NCBI RefSeq assembly: GCF_964204645.1
Contig: NC_134028.1
Span: 6,675,001 to 6,739,000, forward strand
Source: Tubulanus polymorphus
Lineage: Eukaryota; Nemertea; Palaeonemertea; Tubulaniformes; Tubulanidae
DNA length: 64,000 nt
Direction: 5' to 3'
Shown here: positions 26,001 to 35,355 of the stretch, piece after piece
Numbering within the stretch: position 1 is the stretch's first letter
Layout: every line of letters begins with the position of its first letter
The notes under the pieces: generated by a model
Seen by the model: only the letters and a program-made list of their open reading frames with translations
Told to the model about the DNA's origin: nothing
Database searches by the model: none
Translations under genes and position numbers: made by a program

Positions 26001-28114
26001 CCGGGTACTGATAATTCAAGTTGGTCACTTGTAACGACTAAGCTGATATAAGAGTATGCATTTGTATTACCGGTTTATGACGACGTTTTCAGGTTTACGT
26101 CAACGGCGAATGTGTGACCACGATTCAAGATGGTGGAAGTTTCGGTGAACTGGCTCTTATATACGGTACACCCAGAGCAGCGACTGTTAAGGTTTGTTTC
26201 GCGTTATCCCCTGCGAATTTTTAGCGACATTCGTTATGAAATAACATCTAGAATAGGAATAGTAATTCCGGGTTGGTTCAATTTTTCAGGCGAGAACCGA
26301 CGTGAAACTCTGGGGTATAGACCGCGACAGTTATAGGCGAATTCTTATGGTAAGTAGAATTTCTGTTCCTGTCAAAAATTAATACATCGAGCCCTGTAAC
26401 TGTATGACAGGGCTGCGACGTGTGTTGTTAATAATATGAATAATAGTTATGATGATGATATATTTTATACAGCGCGATTATAAAATCTTATCCACCGCAC
26501 CTTACATTCTAAAGCTACATTATAAAAAGTACAAGTTGAAAATCAATCACCATAGGTGTTTATAGATTGAAAAGTTTTCAATCTGGATGTGAAGGCTGAG
26601 ACAGATGGAGACTCTCTTATGCTACAAGTTAGTTCATTCCAAAGAGTAGAAGCTCAATAGCAAAATCGCCTCCCTCCAATAACCTTTTTTTGGCATAGGT
26701 TATGTTACATGTCATACTTAGAAATGAAAATAATTGCAGGCTCGTAGTTCATAGAAATCTTTCATCGACCATTTTCAGGGAAGCACAATTCGAAAGAGGA
26801 AGATGTACGAAGAGTTCTTGACGAAGGTTTCGATTCTAGAGAATTTGGACAAGTGGGAGCGATTGACGGTAGCAGACGCGCTCGAACCGGTTCAGTTCGA
26901 GGATAACGAGCAGATCGTTCGACAAGGCGAACCGGGCGAGGATTTCTTCATTATTACCGAGGTACGTTACTTCGAACAGCATGCCTTGACCTAGTTGTAT
27001 CTGTTAGTATTTGAAATCTGGACGCGGCTTCACAGTCTCGAATGACAGTTAACTCCACTGTCGTATATATCAACTAGAATTGCTCGAAAGTTGGTCCTAG
27101 AATTGCTCAAAAGTTGGTTCAAGATAACCGGCAGATAGATACCGTCCATGGTAAAATAACCTTTTAATTGTCACTATGTCAACTATCCACAGGTTTACCA
27201 ACTTTTGAGCAATTGTCCCCTGGAATTCAAATATTGGAAATCAGCAGCTCGTTTTATCAAATGTAACCTTGTACTAATGATGGAATAGTGTACTGATGCC
27301 TGGTTTCCATCTTTCTCAATGTTGAGAAACAGTTATGAAGCGCGGTAAACGTTGATGATTTCGATCTGATGACTAAAATCGTATGTTGTCTGCTTGTTTT
27401 CAGGGTTCAGCAGCTGTTCTACAAAGGAGAACTGATAACGAAGACCAAGTTGAAGTCGGTAAACTTGGGCCGTCTGATTATTTCGGTAAGCTTTTCCGAG
27501 TACAGCCAGGAAACTTTTCATCTAGCGGGTATTCTTATCATGAAATTTGAGTAGTTATCTGATTGAAGAGTATGATTTACATGTAGTAACCATTTGAATA
27601 AATGACGAATTTTTGTGAAGTTAAGTTATAATCACCAACCTAATGGAACCAAAACCAGCACCCAGTTGCCTGGTTGTAATTGATTTTCAATAATGGTCTT
27701 ACATCCTGAGATCAGCGCTCTCAAAAACGAAACAACAGTAAACCTCGCCTAACTCAGACAAACTGGACAGTAAGCGAAGCAGCCGATTTAAGGATAGGAA
27801 AATTCGTTTGGAAGTCAGAACAGTGATTTTGTTTTTGTCCAAGTCTGAGTTGGGCGAAGTTTACTGCATGATCCAATTGATTGTTATTGAGATCGAGTAA
27901 AAAAGGAAATTAAATTTATCTATTTTTTTCATTATTTTCAGGTGAAATAGCGCTGTTATTGGATCGACCGCGCGCGGCGACCGTCATCGCTCGAGGACCG
28001 TTAAAATGTGTGAAACTCGATCGGCAACGCTTCGAACGAGTCCTCGGCCCGTGCTCGGAATACCTCAAACGCAATATCTCACAGTATAACAGTTTCGTTT
28101 CGTTGTCGGTGTGA
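8097..28114 (+). CDS. PRKAR1A: cAMP-dependent protein kinase type I regulatory subunit (5' partial, 9 exons seen)
   Basis: Cytosolic PKA regulatory subunit: it holds the catalytic subunit inactive through a pseudosubstrate and releases it on cAMP binding. Exons: 8097-8264, 17520-17611, 23496-23557, 25315-25361, 26093-26191, 26290-26349, 26779-26961, 27404-27485 and 27942-28114, all with AG/GT borders and matching phases (321 codons plus TGA). Exon 1 here encodes an acidic/proline linker and the pseudosubstrate [18 protein letters not shown]. Domain A has the cAMP cassette [18 protein letters not shown], and domain B has [15 protein letters not shown]. The protein ends in NSFVSLSV, as in animal RI subunits. 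The first residues (EEAAAAQ) align just after the docking helix of known RI proteins, so the dimerisation/docking exon must lie left of the window; nothing like it was found in 1-8096. RI-alpha versus RI-beta cannot be separated, so the symbol is by family. Confidence 0.95.
8386..8750 (+). repeat. SINE-like repeat (family D), copy 2
   Basis: Two family fragments: about 8390-8450 and 8618-8745. The second holds CTGATTGGCTAATAATG and GGTTCGAATTCC (8731-8742), a good B-box match. Confidence 0.4.
9359..9728. mobile_element. MITE with CAGGGATGAAAA ends and target repeat
   Basis: Starts CAGGGATGAAAATC and ends GTTTTCATCCCTG. ATAAAG occurs directly outside both ends (9353-9358 and 9729-9734), a short target duplication. 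The interior is AT-rich and non-coding. The superfamily is uncertain. Confidence 0.65.
9735..14279. other. Large intron of the PKA gene
   Basis: Mostly unrecognised sequence. It contains family C-like debris (10000-10400), the AAGATGGCC tandem repeat and an acidic 24-codon candidate (10527-10598). Confidence 0.4.
11740..12190. repeat. Degenerate tandem repeat with AAGATGGCC blocks
   Basis: AAGATGGCC(A/G)CCATAGGCAT at about 11889 and 12048, and a third diverged block at about 12163, each preceded by GATCTTCTTTTAACTTGGTATT or a relative. Confidence 0.7.
14280..14458 (+). promoter_or_regulatory. Putative internal promoter / 5' UTR for the short PKA RI form
   Basis: Upstream of the alternative start there is an inverted CCAAT box (ATTGG, 14300-14304), CpG-containing sequence and a short CAGT tandem run (about 14353-14373). 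No TATA box is clear. The position fits a promoter in the large intron, but this is inference. Confidence 0.3.
14459..14521 (+). CDS. PRKAR1A: Alternative first coding exon of the PKA RI gene
   Basis: An ATG in good context (GCGGCATGG) opens 21 codons beginning [17 protein letters not shown] and ending at GAG before a GTAATC donor in phase 0. The next exon at 17520 also starts in phase 0, so the frame runs directly into VVPKDYKTM of domain A. A stop (TAG) at 14390-14392 in the same frame makes this the first possible start. The predicted 286-residue product would keep both cAMP sites but lack the docking helix and the RRGAV pseudosubstrate. Truncated N-terminal RI forms from internal promoters are known in other animals; here it is inferred from the sequence only. 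Confidence 0.6.
14522..17261. other. Intron after the alternative exon
   Basis: Family C-like GGGAATATTG/GGAAAATCAG debris at 14600-15060, and a C-run (CCCCCCCCCC) near 16540. No exon seen. Confidence 0.4.
17262..17420 (+). repeat. SINE-like repeat (family D), copy 3
   Basis: AACTATAAATGG, CTGATTGGCTAATAATGACA and TTTGAATCCCTGCC; the last segment (GCCACCGTGTTTGAATCCCT) is duplicated in tandem. Confidence 0.4.
17678..17940. mobile_element. MITE family A, copy 4 (right end lost)
   Basis: Starts AGGCCGCCATCACACGGAGA; interior with GGGCCAAAC and AAACAATCATTT. The right inverted end is not seen. Confidence 0.6.
18782..18990 (-). mobile_element. Fold-back PLE-type element with 12-bp target repeat
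   Basis: Perfect target repeat AAGTCGGAGAAT at 18770-18781 and 18991-19002. A 28-base tail (18782-18809) is on the left only. Arms start AATAAGATAAAATCCCAC (18810) and end with its complement (18990). The centre GATCTC TAGGGT GAGATC followed by GAAACGTC resembles a hammerhead stem II and core, but the CUGA half reads ACGATGA, so it is probably inactive. It is inserted in an older repeat of the GGGAATAGTCAG type. Confidence 0.8.
19396..19632 (-). mobile_element. Truncated PLE-type insertion with 13-bp target repeat
   Basis: Perfect repeat TCAAGGAAAACAA at 19383-19395 and 19633-19645. The left end GAGAGAAATGCCACAATAAA resembles the PLE terminus GAGAGAATCCCACAATGATA. A minus-strand hammerhead-like motif (CGATGATGGCTAA...TTAGCCGAAAC, about 19463-19496) has U4 changed to C. 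There is no second arm, so this looks like a 5'-truncated single copy. Confidence 0.75.
20195..20428. mobile_element. MITE family A, copy 5 (left end lost)
   Basis: Internal GGCACCAATGTGAATAGTTG to the right end GTTTGATCGCGGCT. Confidence 0.6.
20791..21268. mobile_element. MITE family A, copy 6, interrupted by a TTAA element
   Basis: The left part (CAGTCTGACCAGACCTGTGC) and right part (CATTGTTTAGGCATCGAGTG) are contiguous in other copies. Here they are separated by the TTAA-flanked element at 20897-21195. Confidence 0.65.
20897..21195. mobile_element. piggyBac-like MITE (family B), copy 1, nested in family A
   Basis: TTAA at both ends (20897-20900, 21192-21195), followed by the inverted ends CCCTTTCAGTGC / GCACTGAAAGGG. 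The interior repeats CACCGCAGTGCGRTGTA-type palindromic blocks. TTAA target sites are the mark of the piggyBac superfamily. Confidence 0.8.
22112..22452. repeat. Large fold-back, arms about 150 bp
   Basis: Left arm 22112-22262 and right arm 22304-22452 are imperfect reverse complements (for example CTCATTTGAAT / ATTCAAATGAG and GTCTGAATAAACCAT / ATGGTTTATTCAGAC). A 41-base loop separates them. Neither arm codes for protein. Confidence 0.8.
22995..23311. mobile_element. MITE family A, copy 7
   Basis: Left end AAACCATGGTCGG (mutated) and right end GTGTGATGGCGGCT, with TA at both sides. Contains TTAAAGCATTGTTTAGTTTC. Confidence 0.65.
23811..24130. repeat. Tandem duplication, unit about 165 bp
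   Basis: GAAGTTTCTTC.TAA.ATCT.CCTATGACATC and CATGGTTATACCT ... GTGGTTGCAT.CATC recur at about 23811-23970 and 23976-24130. Confidence 0.7.
24131..25314. other. Intron of the PKA gene, nothing further seen
   Basis: No repeat or exon recognised. The stretch 24910-25255 is bounded by AGCCCAACGCACACGACA and CATGTCGTGTGCGTTGGGCT, which are inverted, so it may be another MITE of about 350 bp. Confidence 0.45.
27090..27228. repeat. Hairpin MITE (family E), copy 2
   Basis: AATTGCTCAAAAGTTGGTTC ... ACCAACTTTTGAGCAATTG inverted ends around GATAACCGGCAGATAGATAC and TGTCACTATGTCAACTA, as in copy 1. In the PKA intron before exon 8. Confidence 0.65.
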
Positions 28115-28806
28115 GGCGAAACGCCGTACGACGGTAGAACACGCGCGCGCATGAGCATCGCTTTACGAATGAACGAACGAACTGTTGTTGTTGCATCTTG
28201 AAATTATTACTACTACTAATTGAGAACGAAAATAAGTCGAACGCTCACATATTAAAAAAACTGTCGAGTCTGTTTTCAAACGCAGACTGGTTCAGGTCAG
28301 CGGGAGGGTGTTTTCATATCCTGGGCTAATTTTGAAATAATCGTTACCCGTGTTTCACTGCAGAGGGCGCTTTTTTTTGTTCGTTCCTTCGTCTAAAATG
28401 AAATACAAAATATCAATACGACGATGAAATAAGCGGGGATTTTCGCCATCTCCCCGGCGCTGCCAAGATTATAAGCATCCTCCCCGCCTTTGCGGATGAC
28501 ATGTACAGCTTGATTTCGGTGGTGTCCATATTAAATGTACATGTGCTTCCAATGATTCAGACTTTTCTTACCAGGTGGCGACTCTTGTCGATGACATTAT
28601 TTCTTGTTGGTTGATAATAATGAAGAATGAAAATAACCTTTCGATGTCCTTTTGCTAGAGGTTTGGTTACGAGTACGTGAAATTTATCGATCGTTCGAAA
28701 TATGAAGTTGAATGAACCTGTTTTAAGAATTTACTGAATGCGTTTTTCCGTGAAAATGTAATGAAATTCAAAAGAGAATATTTGAAAAGAGATAATGAAA
28801 AATAAA
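28115..28806 (+). other. 3' UTR of the PKA RI gene with poly(A) signal
   Basis: AT-rich non-coding sequence follows the TGA. The first canonical AATAAA is at 28801-28806. Another at 30721-30726 could end a longer transcript, which would then include the TTAA-flanked MITE at 29213. A G-run lies just past the first site, near 28855. Confidence 0.5.
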
Positions 28807-29212
28807 TCAACGGCATACAGTGATTGATTGCGGGATATTCGCGATGATTATTTTCGGGGGGGGGGGGTTGGGGAACAGTGTTTGTAAATAAGTATTCTGC
28901 GATGGATATGTGTCAAATACGGGACAAAAGGTGTCGTTGAATTGATGCGAAAACCAAAAACGATGATAAACTTATTTTCGAAAAGAAGAAAAAAAAAGAA
29001 GTCAAATAGTTATGGGTAGTACAAAAATACTTGTACAGTATTGAATATAATGTTAATGTTTAATGAAATGGAATAGTGTTTGTTGCCCGGGCGTGTTGTG
29101 TGAATTTTTATAACAAAAGTAACTTGCATTTGTCTTTACCATTTGATTTTAGCACCTGAGTTTTTAATCGCGAGATTTGTAATTAGATTTATTGATTAAC
29201 ACGATAAGCTTG

Positions 29213-29490
29213 TTAACCCTTTCAGTGCTGACTAATTAATACCCAAAAGTGCTGGAGATGATTTGAAAAGGTTAAAAAATTCCACCAGTGCGTTGAATAA
29301 TGCGAATACCGCTATAGTGCATCTACACTGTGGTGCGGTGTATCATTACTTACTGTGTCACTATGTTTGAAGGTGCTGCCATCTTTCAAAACAGATAAGA
29401 ATTAATTACTAAAACCATGGAAACACCGTGATGCGATGTATTAGCAGTCTATTACTGATTACCGCGGTGTAGTGGCACTGAAAGGGTTAA
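29213..29490. mobile_element. piggyBac-like MITE (family B), copy 2
   Basis: TTAACCCTTTCAGTGC at the left and GCACTGAAAGGGTTAA at the right; inverted relative to copy 1. Lies downstream of the PKA gene. Confidence 0.8.
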
Positions 29491-32185
29491 TAGGTAAAAA
29501 ATTTTAAAGAGCTGTCAATAGATGCAATATATCTATGTATGTTGAATATTCAATATGCCTTGGCTATATGAACGTGCGGCAGAGTTTATTACGTTTTAAA
29601 AGAACTTGTCTTTTTTGATCAAATAGAGAAATCTCGTAGATCGCTTTATTATTTCCATCTTTCGTGTCATTCATTCATTAATAGAGAATTTTCAAGCAAG
29701 ATTCACGCTGCTTTTAAAAGATATTTTAGCAGGAGTATAGGGTAGATTTCCCTATTTTCATTGTCAATCTAGAAAATCCTTGGAACTAGAAGCATACTGT
29801 AGAATTATGGATTTTACTCGCTGTTTGTATGTTTTTTGACGAGACACAATTTTCAAATGAACTTTTTCGGTTTTTTTTTTTGCGGGATTTTTGCTGTATA
29901 AAACTAAGGCATGAAAATCATAAATCCTCTTTTTTGGAGGTTTATAAAGCGAGTGCTTTTATTGTTTGAATATTTTCTGGTAGGAAGTGTCTGTTTACAA
30001 CGGTTTTGATAAATCGAAAAAAAAAAAAATTATTTCTGAAGGCGAGAATCTTTCATAAGCATGATGTATGAAATTATTACTTAGACTTATATAAGGGACT
30101 GTTAATAGATCAAGAAATAGATCAAGGCACGTGCTTAGATTGTATACGAATAAGAAAGGCAATCACACTTTGTGAGACTTTTCATTCACGCCAGAGAACG
30201 GTGTGAGAAATTTTATGCGTGAGAAGTCTTATGAAAAATGTTATTTTAATGAACCTTGCAACTTTCTCGATATCTCGGTGAAAACGAGAACGTTTGCCTG
30301 AAAAAAAATGCTATTATTTGTTGTTCGATGAAATCTATAGTTTTGTTGACAAATGGTCAGGAGGAATATGTACCCGGTATATAGTCCTGAGGTGTGCTGG
30401 CATTGCAGTAGTTATTTATCCCAAAAATTATGGTTTTTTCGAAGCAGTGTTATCTCGAAGCAGTCTACTGTATCCCAGTGAGAAAAATTCGAAATTACCT
30501 CTGAGAAGCTCATGGGAATCATTTTGACTTGAAATCTCGATCGCGTGCTGTAATTGGAATCGAAAAATTAACATTTTCCTTCGAAATAGGTTAACACTGC
30601 TTCGAAAATACTTTCCCTTTAAATCGTAGATTCTGAAGTTTCAGACTTACTAATGATATATATATACACATAAAAATATATATATGATATCATATTTGTT
30701 CAGTATAAGCTCTAATTCGTAATAAATGTTTTGAACAGTAATTAAAGATTCTTCTTTTTCGTTTAAATCTGTTTTTAGAGGACTCTGTTTTATCTTTTCT
30801 CGCCGGTTTGGAACTTCTTTCATTGAATTTATTCAAGTAATTTTACAACAACTGAACCCATGAAATCCGACTGAATTGTCATTTATGGTACAGAGGTGCC
30901 GTTTCAACTCTCAGGAACACCATTCTGTTCCTTGGCCAGGATCTACTTGCCAGTCTTACAACTTTACGACCACTTTTGGACTTAAGTCTCGACTATGAAC
31001 CCAGACCCTGAGGCCAGTTGCTCAAAAAACACCCATTACTTTAGAGGCTTTTTAAATTTCATTGTACCATAACAAAAATACATTATTATTTCAACCATGG
31101 TCTTGTCCATTTCCAGCAAACCAACTTGAGCAACTTACTGGCACTGCCCCCTGATTGTCTCCTCATGCTGGAAACAAATAATTTGATTGCAGTCATACAA
31201 TTGATAGGTAAGTGAATGTTTGAATATGCAGCAAAACAAATTCGAAGTAAATTCTATGAATTTGGACTGTGCCAGTCGGTTTCAGTTGGTAATTAGTTCG
31301 TCTCTCATGTGTACTTGATTAGTCGAGATCGGCTTTATAACTTTAACAATCCAGAGTTATCGGAAGAATAAGTATGGAAAATGAATTAGAACTCGTGAAA
31401 AATGTACTGGAATATAACATTTACCAACTAGAAATCTATACCAACTAGAAAGTGTCTGATTTGAGCGTTGAACGGTCTAATTTGTTAGACTTGATGTCGA
31501 TTATAGTCTGTGTTTAAATCGTTTGCTTGCGTAACCAGTATGATTCTGTTAAGGAAAGATGTATTTCGCAGTGATTCCCGAGACAATTTCTTAGAATGAA
31601 ATTTCCTGATGGGGCATGCTATTCATTCAACCACTTGTCCAGTTAGTTGCTGTTGCTGTGTTTGTGGACAGAGCAAACAAAACTCGTCGCTACTGATCTG
31701 TTAGTTGACCTTTTGTAGGGCAAGTCCTGTTCCAGTCAAATTCTCTGCTTAATCACAATGACATCACGCCAAACTCACGCCCTTTTTTGTATCCCTTTAC
31801 TTCCCATCAGAAAACCTATCTTAATCCAGTATTTTAACCCAAGACTCTGCCCTCGTGGCTGTGCTCTATCCAAGATCTAGTCAGAATTTATGAATTGGCC
31901 TAAGACAATCTTACAAGTTGCCTTCTATTTCGGGAACAATGGCTAGTTACTAAAAAAATAAACTTTCCCATGAAACACTTATCATTAGTGTGGCATGAGG
32001 ATCCTTTGCCATCAGCTATCCTGCTAGATGGCGTGCATTTTGGTGCGACAATTCGGTCGCTAATTCAGTTCATTTTCAATGCAATTTCATCTGGATTTTT
32101 AGGGTTTGACCTGTATTTCTGCGTTTTACATTGTTAGGTTATGACATAGTGTTGATACGAAAAAGTTAATTCCTGGAGGTTGAAA
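29491..32185. other. Intergenic between PRKAR1A and SLC25A19
   Basis: AT-rich. It holds a possible distal AATAAA (30721) for the PKA gene, family E copy 3, and the presumed SLC25A19 promoter without a clear TATA box. Confidence 0.4.
31013..31147. repeat. Hairpin MITE (family E), copy 3 (diverged)
   Basis: GGCCAGTTGCTCAAAAAAC at the left and CCAACTTGAGCAACTTACTG at the right; the interior is different. Confidence 0.45.
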
Positions 32186-34901
32186 ATGGTGGGATATGAC
32201 CCGACAAGTGATGTGCACCTGTCTGAATCGGAACAAGCTGCAGCTGGTGCTATCAGTGGTGTCATCACTAGAGCCATTGCACAACCATTAGACGTTGTCA
32301 AAGTCCGATTTCAGGTTTGTATTAAAAGACTGCCAATCATGCCCACAGTTGTGAATTAGATTTGAATGGCATTAATATCAAGACATGGAATAAATTCAAT
32401 TCAAAAAATCTTTATTGTGCCGTAACGTTTTATATACATTATTGGACTATACAATAAAGACAAGAAAACAACATTATCAAAATAGAATATAAAATGTATC
32501 ATACAAAAACAGTTAATATTATATACATTGTAAGGTGTTCTGGAATAAATGAAATCTCTAGGACGGGCACAAAAAATTTATTTGAATTTTTAATGAAAAT
32601 TATGGAAACTCAATAGAAAAGTCCATATTTCATTAGAGACCACAAACTTAAACCGCCAAAAAGATACCCTTGACATCGTGGTCATGCAATCTACGATACG
32701 TACCTACAATTTGTTCGTTGTATTTCTAGCTTCAAATAGAACCGATAAAAAAAGGTGGAGGGTCAACGTACCATGGAGTTACGCAGGCATTCATTAAGAT
32801 TTTACGCGAAGAAAAGATGCAGGCGTTATGGAAAGGACATGTTCCCGCGCAGATGCTTTCAATTTCATTCGGACTAGTCACGGTAAATATCGCTGCAGTT
32901 GAAAGTCCCTCTGCTGCCGTACTGGGGCCAGCTTTATTTTGTAATGCAGGCAGTTAACCTTGTCGGAGTAAGAGTTTACTTCGTAGAACCAGTTAAAAGT
33001 CCTCTTATCATAATATTCCATAGTTCGGAGGTAGTTTTGACTCTTGAGTTATGAAAAAGTTCGTTTTCGATTTTTCAGTTTTCGTCGTTCGAAATCCTGA
33101 CAAAAGATATCGGCAAATTATTCCCGATCGTACTCACCGATCGGTATCAACCGGCTTATCACTTTACGTGCGGTGGATTGGCCGGTTGTATCGCCACCGT
33201 CGTGTCGCAACCGATGGACGTAGTCAGAACGCGGCTAGTTGCTCAAGGTGAACCAAAGGTAAATCGCAATTGCAGTTCGGCATTTCGGGGTGGCCACTTA
33301 TTAGCTGGAAATCAAGGAGGAGTCGGGAAATTTGTTATTCTTTAAAGAAGTCAGGGAACTATGTAAAAAAAGCTATAAGTCGGGGAAATTTGTTGAGATA
33401 GCTAGATGGCGCATAAAATCAGACAGTTTCCTTCTATGTCTTACGTAGTTGACTGTGTTAATTGATTGGATTCTTAGGAAAACAACGTTCATGTCAGGAA
33501 ATAGTCAGGGGTTAAAGCAAATCAAATACCAGTGGCCACCCCTGCATTTTGCTGTCATCTAGTTTGAAATATTTTGTATTAGGATGATGACTATGTTTGA
33601 TAAGTTCGCTGGATAAATTGCCGCAAGAATTATTATCTACTCCAACGATGACAATGAATTTATCATTTGAAATTCGATATTTTCAGATTTACCCGACGAT
33701 CTATTCGGCAGTCAAAACGATGTATAAACAGGAAGGGGCCCGGTGCTTCTTCCGCGGTTTATCGCCAACTTTACTACAAATCGTTCCGCAATCCGGTTTG
33801 ATGTTCGGCTTTTATTCGTTTTTCGTGAATATCTGGGAGAAATACATCAAAACTGAACATCACCACACTCATCACCCGAGTAAGTTTGAATCAAAGAATC
33901 GTTATTAGATTTCCGGGTACAGGTTTTGCCGGATCAGTTTCTGGTGATGGTATTTGTTCGGTGCCTGGTTTTGGGTTGAAAGTTTCATTATCTGTTTATA
34001 TTTTTAACTACTTTAAGAAAATTCCAGAGAAAATTTTAATTGGAATAGATCGAAAAACAATTTTTAGAATAACATCGATTATTAAAGAATCCCCTTTTAT
34101 CACGACGATGAAAAATTCTGCTGAAAATAATGTACCATGGTTAATGAAAAGATGTAAATTGTGATGATAATCCCTGGGTAAGGGGCTGTTCATAACATAC
34201 ATACCGCTAAAGTCCGGACGAAGGGAAATGCGAAAACAAACATCTCAAAAACATCCCCTGAGACCATGTTTCTCGAAAACGACACACAGGAAAACGCCTT
34301 CGGAACCGTTGTGTCCGTCCCCTGTTTCCATGTTTCCCTGCATCAAAGTTCGGCTAAAGCAAACTTATGCTGATACATCAGAGAATCCTACATTGATATA
34401 ACGAGAAAGATGAAGTCCGAAAAGTTTCCTGAAAGCTTTATCAGTGTCTCAACGCAGACATAGTGTTTCATCAATGGTTTAAATTTTACTGATATTTGCA
34501 ATCCTCCTTCCCGTGTATGTACGTGTGTACATAATGAACGTCGGTTGTTTTGTGTTGTAGCCGGTATCGAGAGTATGGTATGCGGATCGCTGTCGGGTGT
34601 GTTTTCCAAATCGATCGTCTACCCGTTGGATCTCATGAAGAAGCGTCTGCAAGTTGTCGGCTTCGACGAAGCGCGCAAGAAATTCGGCCAGGTACGAAAC
34701 TACAAGAGCCTGCGCGACTGCACGATGACGATATTCCGCGAGGAGGGAATCAAGGGCCTGTTCAAGGGCATCGTGCCGAGTGTGATGAAAGCGGCGCTGT
34801 CGGTTGGGATCACGTTTTGCTCGTACGAACAAGTCTGCGAATTCATGGAAACTCACTGGCACGATAACAAATCAACGTCGTTAACGAAAAATAAGTCTTA
34901 A
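32186..34901 (+). CDS. SLC25A19: Mitochondrial thiamine pyrophosphate carrier
   Basis: Inner-membrane carrier importing thiamine pyrophosphate into the matrix. Five exons with clean borders: 32186-32314, 32730-32882, 33079-33258, 33687-33879 and 34561-34901 (TAA), giving about 331 residues, close to the roughly 320 of the family. Three SLC25 repeats are visible, each with the PxDxxKxR-type signature: QPLDVVKVRFQ (repeat 1), QPMDVVRTRL (repeat 2) and YPLDLMKKRLQVVGF (repeat 3). The N-terminus MVGYDP and the segments WKGHVPAQMLSI, AAQGEPK-like VAQGEPK and KKFGQVRNYKSL are characteristic of the SLC25A19 subfamily rather than other carriers. The start has no competing upstream ATG in frame near it. 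A His-rich stretch (HHHTHH) in the loop before exon 5 is unusual. No frame breaks. Confidence 0.95.
33286..33545. mobile_element. MITE-like repeat with GGGGTGGCCACT ends (family C)
   Basis: Inverted ends CGGGGTGGCCACT and AGTGGCCACCCCTG; the interior has AGTCGGGAAATTTG and GTGTTAATTGATTGGATTCTT. Fits in SLC25A19 intron 3. Relatives run through 18710-19700 and, more distantly, 10000-10400 and 25710-25980. Confidence 0.6.
34391..34490 (+). mobile_element. Deleted PLE-end remnant in SLC25A19 intron 4
   Basis: GATATAACGAGAAAGATGAAG and AGTCCGAAAAGTTTCC match the fold-back element at 50.4 kb, and GCAGACATAGTGTTTCATCA matches the tail. The second arm and the hammerhead centre are missing. Confidence 0.5.
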
Positions 34902-35141
34902 CGTTAAATTGATATTAGGTTTATTATAATGCAAAAAGGGTCTTCGAGATTTTAGTGGCCTTTCGATAAGTGCGACAGTATTTATTATTAACCTCAGGTG
35001 TCTTCGAAACGAATATATCCTGCAATAGATTACCGTATATATATAGCACATATCTTATTTGCATTTTTGCTGCTTTATAGAACGTACTCACTGAATTCAT
35101 GACTGCAATTAACTGATATCAATCTCAGTGTAGAGTTAACA

Positions 35142-35147
35142 AATAAA
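35142..35147 (+). promoter_or_regulatory. Likely poly(A) signal of SLC25A19, inside a fold-back element
   Basis: AATAAA is 241 bases after the SLC25A19 stop. I found no AATAAA or ATTAAA between 34902 and 35141. The motif is the first part of the left arm of the inverted-repeat element at 35106-35338, so the transcript end appears to be provided by a mobile element. Confidence 0.45.
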
Positions 35148-35179
35148 AACCCATGGTTAGATCTGTAAAAACAGTTTAT

Positions 35180-35228
35180 TTTCCTTACAGTTTCGAGGCT
35201 TTAACTAAACCTCATCATCAGAGGAACA
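35180..35228 (-). ncRNA. Hammerhead ribozyme motif, left arm
   Basis: Minus-strand partner of the motif in the right arm: CTGATGA, stem II GAGGTTT/AAAGCCTC (one wobble), GAAACTGTA and AGGA pairing with TCCT. The two ribozymes lie on opposite strands about 20 bases apart. Confidence 0.7.
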
Positions 35229-35247
35229 AAAAGCAAACAAAATTTTT

Positions 35248-35298
35248 TGTTCCTCTGATGATGAGGCTTAGCTAAAGCCTCGAAACTGTAAGGAAAAT
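35248..35298 (+). ncRNA. Hammerhead ribozyme motif, right arm
   Basis: CTGATGA at 35255-35261, stem II GAGGCT/AGCCTC, and GAAA at 35282-35285 followed by CTGTA. AGGAA after the predicted cut pairs fully with TTCCT before the core. All core bases are intact, so this is one of the best candidates for activity in the window. Confidence 0.75.
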
Positions 35299-35355
35299 AA
35301 ACTGTTTTTACAGATCTAACTGTGGGTTTTTATTTGTTCACTGAATTCATGATTG

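Larger units (their letters stand above)
35106..35338 (-). mobile_element. Fold-back PLE-type element with two hammerheads and a 17-bp target repeat
   Basis: Flanked by CACTGAATTCATGACTG (35089-35105) and the same with one change (35339-35355). Inside are a 35-base one-sided tail (35106-35140), then two long arms (35141-about 35230 and about 35245-35336) that are reverse complements, with a short GCAAACAAAA spacer. The organisation target repeat, tail, arm, arm, target repeat is that of the full PLE at 57.3 kb. The tail is on the left, so the element is reversed. It follows SLC25A19. Confidence 0.8.

Noticed and set aside
26130-26336. 68-codon frame starting at ATG 26130
   Set aside because: It begins inside PKA exon 26093-26191 in the wrong frame and runs through the intron.
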